NCBI GenBank assembly: GCA_934725425.1
Contig: CAKVAX010000003.1
Span: 113,819 to 177,818 of the forward strand
DNA length: 64,000 nt
Source of the DNA: an uncultured Eubacteriales bacterium
GTDB taxonomy: Bacteria > Bacillota > Clostridia > Oscillospirales > Acutalibacteraceae
Direction: 5' to 3'
Made by a program: the position numbers and the translations under genes. The notes beneath the pieces were generated by a model. That model was not told where the DNA came from, did not search any database, and saw nothing but the letters and a program-made list of their open reading frames with translations. Positions 1-7,754 of the stretch are shown here, in pieces (position 1 is the stretch's first letter; each line of letters starts with the position of its first letter).

Positions 1-35
1 TTTTTGATAGAATAAAAGATTTATTTTAGTCGTTT

Positions 36-335
36 TTATATTTGAAAATTCATTTTATTTATAAATTTTTCGACTTGTTCCGTAGATATATTTTCAGGTA
101 TTGGCAGTTCTATGTCAGTGCCTCCGGAAATTGTTTTTAAATCGCTTTCACTTAAAGAAACTGATTCCTCTAATTTAGTTTGAATGGAGTTTATTAATTT
201 TTTCAACTCATCTTCCTTTAAGATTACTCCATTTTCTTCAAAAAGAGATTGAAGCTCCTTTGGAGTGGCGGTTGTAAATATTTTTTCAACAAATTCTTCA
301 TCTTTCAGTAGTTCTGCTACTTTCTTTATGTCCAT
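36..335 (-). CDS. Nif11-like double-glycine leader peptide (orphan)
   Basis: A 99-residue acidic peptide. The helical N-terminal part (about 1-60) has the spacing of Nif11/NHLP-type leaders: a short DEEF segment, then TPKELQSLFEENG, then EDELKKL. It is followed by SESDLKTISGG near residues 61-71, the double-glycine cleavage site expected for a C39-peptidase exporter. The predicted core after GG is about 28 residues, acidic, without Cys and with few Ser/Thr, so it does not look like a typical lanthipeptide or sactipeptide core. The start is ATG at 335 behind AAAGGGAG; an upstream in-frame GTG at 341 is too close to the ribosome-binding site. No modification enzyme or exporter is adjacent. Family assignment rests on the leader pattern; function is unknown. 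Confidence 0.75.
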   Translation of the reverse strand: MDIKKVAELLKDEEFVEKIFTTATPKELQSLFEENGVILKEDELKKLINSIQTKLEESVSLSESDLKTISGGTDIELPIPENISTEQVEKFINKMNFQI

Positions 336-365
336 AGACACACTCCCTTTTGTAAAATATTATTT

Positions 366-394
366 ATTATATCCAAATATAAAACAGAATTCAA
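366..394 (-). promoter_or_regulatory. Sigma-A promoter of the first GG-leader peptide
   Basis: On the minus strand TTGAAT (389-394) and TATAAT (366-371) are separated by 17 bases. The pair lies about 30 bases upstream of the start at 335, so the transcript leader would be short. Confidence 0.6.
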
Positions 395-571
395 TAGTTT
401 GTATTTAAATTAACCATATTACAAAAAATAAAATTCAAGTCAATAAGTTTTATTTTAGCTCATTTTTAAAATAATTTTATCGGACAATAAATAATCCTGT
501 TGACTACTTCGTATAATATAATTAAAATGGTATTTGTAAAACTTTTACGATATTTTTACAGGAGGAACTTA

Positions 572-859
572 ATGGAAGAAAATTTGCCTACTGATATTGT
601 CACGCTGGTCGATGACGATGGTGTAGAAAGAGAGTTTGAAGTTTTAGATTGTATTATTATAGAAGATTCTAACAGAAAATTTTATGCTCTTATGCCTAAC
701 TTCGAGCTTGAGGATATAGATTCAAGTGATGAAGAAGAAATATATTTTATATTTGAAATGGTTGAAAAAGATGGTAAGGAAGAGCTTGTGGAAGTTGAAG
801 ATGAGGATTTGCTTGATGAGATTTCCGAACAATTTGAAGAAAGACTTAAAGACCGTTAA
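572..859 (+). CDS. DUF1292 family protein (YrzB-like)
   Basis: A 95-residue, very acidic protein of the DUF1292/YrzB type: an N-terminal TDIVTLVDDDG segment, then beta-rich EFEVLDCIII and YALMPNFE stretches, and an E/D-rich tail. The family is widespread in Firmicutes and has no established biochemical role. The frame is open from 500, but ATG at 572 is chosen because AGGAGG at 560-565 lies at ideal spacing. The gene stands just upstream of the probable 6S RNA. Confidence 0.85.
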   Translation: MEENLPTDIVTLVDDDGVEREFEVLDCIIIEDSNRKFYALMPNFELEDIDSSDEEEIYFIFEMVEKDGKEELVEVEDEDLLDEISEQFEERLKDR

Positions 860-880
860 TTTGTATTTTTAAAGATAGTT

Positions 881-1066
881 TCTGCTTAAGACGCGGACTG
901 TAGCCGTATAACCCTACAAGATATAATAGGGAGCTCGGCTCCTGTATTCGATTGCAGACCTCTTGGCTCTTGCCAAACGAAGGGAGCGTGAAGATATGGG
1001 GAGAGCACCCACCTGCTTATGTAATTTGCAGGTTATCTAGGCTACGATACGCTTAAGCGGATTTTT
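881..1066 (+). ncRNA. ssrS: Probable 6S RNA (RNA polymerase regulator)
   Basis: A non-coding stretch of about 185 bases. Its ends pair: CTGCTTAAG at 882-890 with CTTAAGCGG at 1052-1060, and inside that TGTAGCC near 899-905 with GGCTAC at 1040-1045. The 3' half carries CCACCTGC, a short hairpin and GCAGGTTA, then the descending strand, which resembles the 3' half of bacterial 6S RNAs. A T-rich run follows the closing stem and may act as terminator. 6S RNA mimics an open promoter and sequesters the sigma-A holoenzyme. The call is from recognised layout, not from a covariance-model search. Confidence 0.7.
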
Positions 1067-1129
1067 ATTAGAAAATATTTTGTTAAGAAAAAATTAAAAT
1101 TATATTTTTATGATGCCTATAAGGACAAG

Positions 1130-1158
1130 TTGTATAAAAATGGCGTTTATGATATAGT
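1130..1158 (+). promoter_or_regulatory. Probable sigma-A promoter of the cvpA-pgsA-clpE-nrdR group
   Basis: TTGTAT (1130-1135) and TATAGT (1153-1158) are separated by 17 bases and lie about 50 bases upstream of the cvpA start. Confidence 0.5.
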
Positions 1159-1209
1159 ATATTATGGCGCAGAAACATTATATATTTAAAATTTATGGAG
1201 GAAGTAGTA

Positions 1210-1905
1210 TTGTACCCTTTAGTTTTGGACGTAAGTGTTGTAGCGATTTTGATAGTATTTGCTTTTGTGGGTTACAAAAGTGGAATATTTAAATCATTTT
1301 TATCGTTTATAAGCACAATGTTTTCAGGAATATTTTCGATTTATATTGCAAATATTTTGTCCAAAATCATATATACTGACATGATAAGCCCTCAGATACA
1401 GTCAAAAATAGAATTATCTCCCATTAGAAATTTTTCTTCGGCTGATCAAATACTTGGTTTATTTTCTCCATGCTTTGTAAAATTTTTGAATGAATTGAGA
1501 ATAACACCTAAGGAAATTAACCATATTATAGTTAATGGTAATTTAGATTCAATTCCTTCCAAGATTTCAGAACTGCTTTATCCTCTAATTACTAATGTTT
1601 TAAAATCGATATTGGCTCCGGTGATATTCATTTTGCTTTTAGTGTTCGTGAATGCTTTCCTGAAGTGCATTTCAATGCTTTTTCGTATAAATTTTCTAAA
1701 ATCAACCAATAGTTTGGTCGGAATGATTTTCGGACTTCTGAAAGGATACATCGTAGTCACAATTTTAATTTGCTGTTTGAAAATATTTGTTTCTGTTGAT
1801 AATAATTTTTCCGAAGTGTTTTCTCCGGATAATATTTCCTCAACGGTAATTTTTAAAGAAATTTATAATAATAATTTCGTCTATAACTTTTATAAAAAAA
1901 TTTAA
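1210..1905 (+). CDS. cvpA: CvpA family membrane protein
   Basis: A 231-residue integral membrane protein. The N-terminus has the CvpA pattern (hydrophobic helix, then GYKSGIFKSFLSF), with further hydrophobic segments around residues 20-45 and two in the C-terminal half. CvpA-family proteins are multi-pass inner membrane proteins named for colicin V production; their exact function in Firmicutes is unclear. TTG at 1210 is chosen because GGAGGAAG at 1198-1205 is its ribosome-binding site; the in-frame ATG at 1195 would overlap that site. It is first in a probable operon with pgsA, clpE and nrdR. Confidence 0.75.
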   Translation: MYPLVLDVSVVAILIVFAFVGYKSGIFKSFLSFISTMFSGIFSIYIANILSKIIYTDMISPQIQSKIELSPIRNFSSADQILGLFSPCFVKFLNELRITPKEINHIIVNGNLDSIPSKISELLYPLITNVLKSILAPVIFILLLVFVNAFLKCISMLFRINFLKSTNSLVGMIFGLLKGYIVVTILICCLKIFVSVDNNFSEVFSPDNISSTVIFKEIYNNNFVYNFYKKI

Positions 1906-1933
1906 TTTATTTGTGAGCGGAGCGCTGTAAGAA

Positions 1934-2509
1934 GTGAAAAGTTTAATATACATAAGAAAAAATTTGAACATTCCCAATGTGCTTTCAATTATAAGAATTA
2001 TATTTATAATACCTTTTGTTTTTGCGGTTATTGATGATGATTACACAACTGCGGGAATTATTTTAATAATTTCAGGAATAAGCGATTTTTTAGATGGGTA
2101 TATTGCGCGCAAATATAATCAAATAACCCGATTTGGAAAAATGCTTGATCCTACCGCGGATAAACTCACTTTAATGGCTGTAATGGTTTGCGTAGGCATA
2201 AAATTTAATAAAATTTTTCCCTTTATGATAATACTTATTACTAAGGAAATTTTAATGCTTATAGCCGGAATAATTTTGCTTCGTAAAAAATTAACGCCAC
2301 CTTCAGCAAAATGGTATGGAAAACTGTCTACAATAGTGTTTTACGTGTCAATTATAATCATTATATCGCTTAAAGCAATTTGGAATTTAGACATAGAAAT
2401 TTTAGACATAAGCCTTATGGCATTAACTGCTTTTTTCATGATTTACGCTTTGATTCGCTATTTCTGCATTTTTAAAGAAATGATAAAAAATTTAAAATTA
2501 ACCAAATGA
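1934..2509 (+). CDS. pgsA: CDP-diacylglycerol--glycerol-3-phosphate 3-phosphatidyltransferase
   Basis: A 191-residue membrane enzyme that transfers a phosphatidyl group from CDP-diacylglycerol to glycerol 3-phosphate, the committed step to phosphatidylglycerol. The CDP-alcohol phosphotransferase signature DG-x2-AR-x8-G-x3-D-x3-D is complete (DGYIAR through GKMLDPTAD), so both metal-binding aspartates are present. Several hydrophobic helices follow. The start is GTG at 1934 with only a weak ribosome-binding site, so it is less certain than usual. It lies 28 bases after cvpA and 31 before clpE. Confidence 0.93.
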   Translation: MKSLIYIRKNLNIPNVLSIIRIIFIIPFVFAVIDDDYTTAGIILIISGISDFLDGYIARKYNQITRFGKMLDPTADKLTLMAVMVCVGIKFNKIFPFMIILITKEILMLIAGIILLRKKLTPPSAKWYGKLSTIVFYVSIIIIISLKAIWNLDIEILDISLMALTAFFMIYALIRYFCIFKEMIKNLKLTK

Positions 2510-2540
2510 CAAAAATTTAATAATATAAGGAGTAATATTT

Positions 2541-4856
2541 ATGCTATGTTCCAGGTGCAAAAAACGGACAGCAGTGGTATTTGTTTCTTCGAATAAAGAT
2601 TCTTCCGGCGCACAGGGCTACTGTGCTTTATGCGCAAAAGAAATAGGAGTTAAGCCAATAGAAGATATATTCGATAAAATGGGAATTTCTGCCGAAGAAA
2701 TGGCCAATATAGAAGATCAGTTTTCAGGAATATTAAACGCAGCTTCCTCCACAGACGATTCTACCGGTGAAGAAGCTGACACCCCCGAAGATTTTATGCG
2801 AGGAGGAGCTGCTACATTTCCGTTTATAAAAGGCTTGTTCTCCAATATGATGTTTCCGAGCAAGGAAGATGAAATTCCAAAAGACGATAAAGCCGCAGAT
2901 TCAAATAATTCCAAATTAAAAAAGCGCCCTAAAAGAAAAAATTTGAATATTTATTGCGAAAATTTGACCGCTAAAGCAAAGGAAAATAAGCTCGATAAAG
3001 TAATAGGACGAGATAGAGAAATAAATCGTGCAATACAAATTCTTTGCAGAAGAACCAAAAATAATCCATGCTTTATCGGAGAACCGGGCGTAGGAAAAAC
3101 CGCTATTGCTGAGGGGTTGGCGCTGAGAATCTCCGAAGGAAAAGTACCTCAATATTTAAAAAATAAAGAAATTCATCTGTTAGATTTAACTTCACTGGTA
3201 GCCGGAACCCAGTTTAGAGGTCAATTTGAAAGCCGTATAAAAGGGCTTATAGAAGAAGTAAAAAAAGACGGAAACATAATACTTTTCATTGACGAGGTTC
3301 ATAATTTAGTCGGTGCAGGAGACTCAGAAGGTTCGATGAGTGCCGCGAACATACTTAAGCCGGCGCTTTCTCGTGGTGAAATACAAGTAATAGGTGCTAC
3401 CACATTTGAGGAATACAGGAAGTATATCGAAAAAGACGCTGCACTTGAAAGAAGATTTCAGCCTATAAAAGTTGCCGAACCCTCCATAGACGAGACTGTG
3501 GAAATTTTAAAAGGAATAAAAAATTACTACGAAGAACATCATCGAGTTGTAATTCCGGACTATTTAATTAATAGATTGGTAGTCCTTTCGGAAAGATATA
3601 TAATGGACAGATTTTTGCCTGACAAAGCGATAGATTTGATGGACGAAGCTGCTACTTATGCTGCTTTAAACAATAAAAGTCTTGCTGAATACGATCGGAT
3701 AAACTCTGAAATTGATTCGTTAAAATCAGAAGAAGAAAAATTAGTTGCACTGGGCGAAGAAGCCGATTATGAAAAATTAGCTCAGATAAGGTGTGAAATT
3801 GCTAAGATAAACGAAAAAAGCGAAGAACTCAAAGAAAAAGCCTTGGGCAAAAAAGTATTCGAGAGCGATTTGGCTCATGTTTTGGAATTATGGACAGGAA
3901 TTCCGTCTTCGAAAATTCAAGAAAATGAATTTAAAAAATTGGAATTCTTAGAAGAAAATATTAAAAAGAAAATCATCGGTCAAGATGAAGCCGTAGACGC
4001 CGTAGCTGCCGCAATTCGAAGAAATAGAATAAAACTAAGTCTAAGAAGACGACCGGCATCGTTCATATTCGTAGGTTCGACCGGAGTCGGCAAAACCGAA
4101 CTGGTTAAAGTTCTTGCAAGCGAACTTTTTGATTCTCCCGATGCCCTCATAAGAGTTGACATGTCGGAATATATGGAAAAACACTCGGCCTCCAAGATTG
4201 TAGGTTCACCTCCCGGATATGTCGGGTACGATGAAGCCGGGCAGCTTACTGAAAAAGTCAGACAAAGACCATATTCGGTCATATTATTTGACGAAATCGA
4301 AAAAGCTCATCCTGACGTAATGAATATCCTTTTACAAATTTTGGACGAAGGAAAAATCACCGATTCTCACGGAAGAGTCGTGAATTTTGAAAATACAGTT
4401 ATCGTAATGACTTCAAATGCCGGCAGTAACAAAAAAGACGGTTCGCTCGGCTTTGGAAAAACAGAAAATGAGCTCGTTAAAGAAAAAGTTATGAAATCGC
4501 TTAAAGAATTTTTGAGGCCTGAATTTATAAGCAGGATAGATGAAATTATTGTGTTCAACAAACTTTCTTATGATGATTATGTAAAAATTGCAGCGCTCAT
4601 AATAGATGAATATAAAGAATCTTTGAAAGAAAGAGATATAAAATTATCGTATGATAAAAAAGTTTTGGAATTACTTGCAGAAAAAGTTTCGAAAGGAAGC
4701 AGCGGCGCCAGAGATTTAAGAAATGTTATAAGAAAAGAAGTAGAAGATAAAATCTCCATGGCTATAGTCAAGAACGAAAGTTTTGATATAGGAGATATTT
4801 TCTTAAAGGCCGAGTCATCGGGAATATCGGTAATTATAAATAAACAGAAAAAGTAA
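2541..4856 (+). CDS. clpE: ClpE/ClpC-type AAA+ unfoldase with N-terminal zinc finger
   Basis: A 771-residue Hsp100 protein with two ATPase modules. The N-terminus has four cysteines (C3, C6, C28, C31), a zinc finger as in ClpE, in place of the double Clp_N repeat of ClpC. Walker A motifs are GEPGVGKT (first module) and GSTGVGKT (second module). A charged coiled middle region lies between them, and an LGF tripeptide in the second module matches the ClpP-docking loop. It should unfold substrates for ClpP. No ctsR, mcsA or mcsB is adjacent; the next gene is nrdR. The linker between zinc finger and first ATPase module is longer and more acidic than in Bacillus ClpE, so ClpC is a possible alternative name. 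Confidence 0.88.
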   Translation: MLCSRCKKRTAVVFVSSNKDSSGAQGYCALCAKEIGVKPIEDIFDKMGISAEEMANIEDQFSGILNAASSTDDSTGEEADTPEDFMRGGAATFPFIKGLFSNMMFPSKEDEIPKDDKAADSNNSKLKKRPKRKNLNIYCENLTAKAKENKLDKVIGRDREINRAIQILCRRTKNNPCFIGEPGVGKTAIAEGLALRISEGKVPQYLKNKEIHLLDLTSLVAGTQFRGQFESRIKGLIEEVKKDGNIILFIDEVHNLVGAGDSEGSMSAANILKPALSRGEIQVIGATTFEEYRKYIEKDAALERRFQPIKVAEPSIDETVEILKGIKNYYEEHHRVVIPDYLINRLVVLSERYIMDRFLPDKAIDLMDEAATYAALNNKSLAEYDRINSEIDSLKSEEEKLVALGEEADYEKLAQIRCEIAKINEKSEELKEKALGKKVFESDLAHVLELWTGIPSSKIQENEFKKLEFLEENIKKKIIGQDEAVDAVAAAIRRNRIKLSLRRRPASFIFVGSTGVGKTELVKVLASELFDSPDALIRVDMSEYMEKHSASKIVGSPPGYVGYDEAGQLTEKVRQRPYSVILFDEIEKAHPDVMNILLQILDEGKITDSHGRVVNFENTVIVMTSNAGSNKKDGSLGFGKTENELVKEKVMKSLKEFLRPEFISRIDEIIVFNKLSYDDYVKIAALIIDEYKESLKERDIKLSYDKKVLELLAEKVSKGSSGARDLRNVIRKEVEDKISMAIVKNESFDIGDIFLKAESSGISVIINKQKK

Positions 4857-4876
4857 ATTTCAGGAGGAATTGCAGA

Positions 4877-5332
4877 GTGAAATGTCCTTATTGCAACCTC
4901 GAAGGTTGTAAAGTTTTGGAATCCAGATCAGCTGACGAAGGGTCTCAGGTTAGACGTCGCCGAGAATGTGAATCGTGCGGAAAAAGGTTTACGACATATG
5001 AAGTGGTCGAAAGCATACCTGTTATGATAGTAAAACGCAATGGTTCCCGAGAAAAATTTGACAGAAAAAAAGTTCTCAACGGGCTTATGAAAGCCTGTGA
5101 GAAACGTGTGATTTCATTCGAAGATATAGAAAATGTTGTAGATGATATAGAGTTAAAAGTGCAAAATTCATTGGCAAGGGAAGTCACGTCTGAGTTTATC
5201 GGAGAGCAATGCATGGAATTTCTAAAGAGAAAAGATGAGGTCGCATACATCAGGTTTGCCTCTGTATACAGGCAATTTAAGGACGTTAGCGAGTTTATGA
5301 ATGAACTTAAAAACTTTTTGAAAAGCAATTAA
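4877..5332 (+). CDS. nrdR: Transcriptional repressor NrdR
   Basis: A 151-residue repressor of ribonucleotide reductase genes. It has an N-terminal zinc ribbon (C3, C6, C31, C34) that contacts DNA and an ATP-cone from about residue 46 that senses dATP/ATP. The length matches the family. The GTG start at 4877 has AGGAGG 10 bases upstream. A matching target is visible in this window: the class III nrd promoter at 31537-31590 contains an NrdR-type box. It is the last gene of the cvpA-pgsA-clpE-nrdR group and is followed by a terminator. Confidence 0.96.
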   Translation: MKCPYCNLEGCKVLESRSADEGSQVRRRRECESCGKRFTTYEVVESIPVMIVKRNGSREKFDRKKVLNGLMKACEKRVISFEDIENVVDDIELKVQNSLAREVTSEFIGEQCMEFLKRKDEVAYIRFASVYRQFKDVSEFMNELKNFLKSN

Positions 5333-5348
5333 TTTACGATATTAAGAA

Positions 5349-5380
5349 AAAACTATACATCGCTTATGATGTATAGTTTT
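5349..5380. terminator. Bidirectional terminator between nrdR and the second GG-leader peptide
   Basis: A 13-bp perfect stem (5349-5361 with 5368-5380) and 6-base loop, A-rich on the left and T-rich on the right. It serves the converging nrdR and GG-peptide transcripts and contains the stop codon of the latter. Confidence 0.85.
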
Positions 5381-5744
5381 CTGTTTGTTTCTTATCTTTA
5401 ATACCGAGTTTCTCGGTCAATTTGTCCATAATTGAATCCGTTCTTTTTTTCGATTCGAAAAAAGTTTGACCAAAAGTTTTCGTAAGATCAAATGTGTCTG
5501 CTAAATCTAATCCGCCACTAATTTTGTCTAATTCACCGTCACTCATATTATTCTCTTCAGAAGCTTTTGCAATGTTTTTCATGAACTCAATGAATTCGTC
5601 AAAGTCATATCCCGGCACCAAAGAGATGCAATATTTGTAAAGTTCTTCCGAACTACCCATATTATAAAATTTTTCTGCTTTTTCCGGGTGGTCGTTTAAA
5701 ACCTTTATGAGTTTAATTAGATTCTCGTTTTTTGTCAGTTCCAT
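5364..5744 (-). CDS. Nif11-like double-glycine leader peptide (orphan)
   Basis: A 126-residue peptide with the same plan as the one at 36-335: an N-terminal helical region resembling Nif11 leaders (NENLIKLIKVLNDHPEKAEKF), a second helix, and MSDGELDKISGGLD around residues 68-81. The region after GG is about 46 residues, rich in Asp/Thr/Lys, with no cysteine. It starts at ATG 5744 behind AAGGAGGG. It has its own promoter and terminator, so it is monocistronic, with no maturation or export gene next to it. The family is recognised by pattern only; whether it is secreted is unknown. Confidence 0.72.
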   Translation of the reverse strand: MELTKNENLIKLIKVLNDHPEKAEKFYNMGSSEELYKYCISLVPGYDFDEFIEFMKNIAKASEENNMSDGELDKISGGLDLADTFDLTKTFGQTFFESKKRTDSIMDKLTEKLGIKDKKQTENYTS

Positions 5745-5775
5745 TAATACACCCTCCTTATAAATTATATGTATA

Positions 5776-5803
5776 ATTCTATCATAAATTTCTGAATAGT
5801 CAA
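5776..5803 (-). promoter_or_regulatory. Probable promoter of the second GG-leader peptide
   Basis: On the minus strand TTGACT (5798-5803) and TAGAAT (5776-5781) are 16 bases apart, about 30 bases upstream of the start codon. Confidence 0.5.
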
Positions 5804-5883
5804 TATTTTTATAAATATTTTATATAATTTTTTGATTATATTCAAAAAGTATGGAGAAAATATTTTTACAAGGAGGTATTAAT

Positions 5884-6630
5884 ATGGATAAGTATTTAAA
5901 TTCCAACAAGAAAAACCGCAATCAAAATGACAACAAAAAAATCCCCGAAGAAGACACAGGCAGTGAAGAACAGTACGAACGGATTCAAAACATAGGCTCT
6001 GTAATAGTTAATAATCGCAAGAAAAAAATCTACTGTCTTACAATTATCGGTCAGATAGAAGGCCATACGTATTTGCCCTCTGAAAATAAAACCACAAAGT
6101 ATGAACATATTATACCGGAACTGGTTGCTATTGAGGAGGACCCTGAAATAGAAGGAATTTTACTTCTTTTGAATACAGTAGGGGGAGATATAGAAGCCGG
6201 TCTTGCAATCGCCGAATTGATTTCTGGAATGAGCAAACCCACAGTTTCTATGGTGATTGGTGGAGGCCATTCTATCGGTGTTCCGTTGGCTGTGAGCGCA
6301 GACATTTCTTTCATAGCAAAATCAGCTACGATGACAGTTCATCCCGTTAGGTCAGCCGGAACAACGGTGGGTGTTGTGCAGTCTTTTGAATATTTTCAAA
6401 AAATGCAAAAACGAATTGCCGATTTTGTGGTCGCAAACTCAAATATATCCGAAAAAAGGTTTTATGAACTTTGTATGAATACTGAAGAATTAGTTTTGGA
6501 TATAGGTTCGGTGGTTGAAGGCGAGCAGGCAGTAAAGGAAGGCTTAATTGACAGGGTAGGAACGTTATCCGAAGCTCTGAACGAATTATATTCTTTAGCT
6601 AAAAAAAATAAACGAAAGTCAAAAAAATAG
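5884..6630 (+). CDS. tepA: ClpP-class serine protease, TepA/YmfB type
   Basis: A 248-residue protein of the ClpP/crotonase fold. After a polar, disordered N-terminus of about 45 residues come the ClpP-like strands, ILLLLNTVGGDIEAG, the nucleophile region GGHSIGVPLA, and TVHPVRS with the probable catalytic histidine. The length and N-terminal tail fit the TepA/YmfB family (translocation-enhancing protein in Bacillus), not housekeeping ClpP. ATG at 5884 is used because AAGGAGG precedes it; an in-frame ATG at 5851 lacks a site. It is transcribed alone and ends at a strong hairpin. In other Firmicutes the gene lies beside ftsK, as here. Confidence 0.85.
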   Translation: MDKYLNSNKKNRNQNDNKKIPEEDTGSEEQYERIQNIGSVIVNNRKKKIYCLTIIGQIEGHTYLPSENKTTKYEHIIPELVAIEEDPEIEGILLLLNTVGGDIEAGLAIAELISGMSKPTVSMVIGGGHSIGVPLAVSADISFIAKSATMTVHPVRSAGTTVGVVQSFEYFQKMQKRIADFVVANSNISEKRFYELCMNTEELVLDIGSVVEGEQAVKEGLIDRVGTLSEALNELYSLAKKNKRKSKK

Positions 6631-6634
6631 TTTT

Positions 6635-6683
6635 TAATAAGTCGATTGTATTTCATTTTGCAAATCGGCTTATTTTTATTTTT
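6635..6683 (+). terminator. Rho-independent terminator after tepA
   Basis: A stem of about 12 bp (AATAAGTCGATT with AAATCGGCTTATT, one wobble pair) is followed by a T-rich tail at 6671-6683. Confidence 0.8.
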
Positions 6684-6801
6684 AAAATCATATCGGCAGT
6701 GTGTAAATTTATTTTAAAATCTGGTATAATTTAATCTAAATGCTTGTGCATATATATTTACAAATGAAATTAATTGCGAAGCGAAAAGGAGAAAAATAAA
6801 T

Positions 6802-7740
6802 ATGAGTATTTTAGATGCAATTATTCAGGGAATAGTTCAAGGACTTACAGAATTTTTACCGGTTTCCAGCAGTGGACATTTGCTTATTTCTCAGCATATT
6901 TTAGGAGTTAAAGAAAATAATTTATTCTTTAGCATAATGCTCCACATAGGAACTCTTATTGCGGTTTTAGCTGTTTACTACAAAACCATATTAAAGCTTA
7001 TAAAATCCTTTTTTGAAATTATCAAAGATATTTTCACCGGCAAATTTGATTTCAAAAAACTTGATAATGACAAAAATATGGTTCTGATGTTGATGGCAGG
7101 ATTATTACCTCTGTTTTTGTTATTTGTTCCTATTCCCGGCAGTAGTACAAATGTAAAAGGAATAGCCGAAGAACTTGCCGGCGATAAAAGTATAATCCTG
7201 GTTGGTATTGCTCTAATCGTAACAAGTATTTTGCTAAAAGCAGGAATTAATGCACGCCAAACATATAAGATTAAATGTACTTTTGATAGTGAAAAACCAT
7301 GGGAAGGACGCAAAAGACTTAATTTAATGGACGCTTTGTCTATCGGTGTTACTCAGTTTGTTGCAGCTATTTTCCCTGGGATTTCTCGCTCAGGCTCAAC
7401 ATTATCGACCGGCCTTTTAAGAGGAATTAACAAACAAACTGCGCTGGATTATTCTTTTATTTTGGGCACACCCGCAATATTAGCAGCGGCAGTGATTGAA
7501 TTAAAAGACGCTTTAAAAGCAGGTGCAATTTCATCGGTAGGGCTCATGCCTGTAATTGTTGGAATGATTGTTTCGGCTGTTGTTGGATTTTTATCGATTA
7601 AATTATTTAAATGGCTTTTGAAAACCGACAAGATGATTATTTTTGTCATATATACTTTTGTGGTAGGTTTAGCCTCTGTCATTATCGGAGTAATAGAAAA
7701 TATTTACGGAATGAATATTTTTACTCATACCACACTTTAA
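6802..7740 (+). CDS. uppP: Undecaprenyl-diphosphatase UppP (BacA)
   Basis: A 312-residue multi-pass membrane phosphatase that converts undecaprenyl diphosphate to the monophosphate carrier for peptidoglycan and other wall polymers. Both signatures are present: EFLPVSSSGH near residues 17-26 and PGISRSGSTLSTGLLRG around residue 190. It is somewhat longer than the usual 265-280 residues because of an enlarged central loop (about 80-110 and 150-170). Loss of function gives bacitracin sensitivity in other species. A TATAAT at 6725-6730 with a poor -35 is a candidate promoter. It is followed 14 bases later by ftsK. Confidence 0.95.
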   Translation: MSILDAIIQGIVQGLTEFLPVSSSGHLLISQHILGVKENNLFFSIMLHIGTLIAVLAVYYKTILKLIKSFFEIIKDIFTGKFDFKKLDNDKNMVLMLMAGLLPLFLLFVPIPGSSTNVKGIAEELAGDKSIILVGIALIVTSILLKAGINARQTYKIKCTFDSEKPWEGRKRLNLMDALSIGVTQFVAAIFPGISRSGSTLSTGLLRGINKQTALDYSFILGTPAILAAAVIELKDALKAGAISSVGLMPVIVGMIVSAVVGFLSIKLFKWLLKTDKMIIFVIYTFVVGLASVIIGVIENIYGMNIFTHTTL

Positions 7741-7754
7741 AAGAGAGGTTCAAA

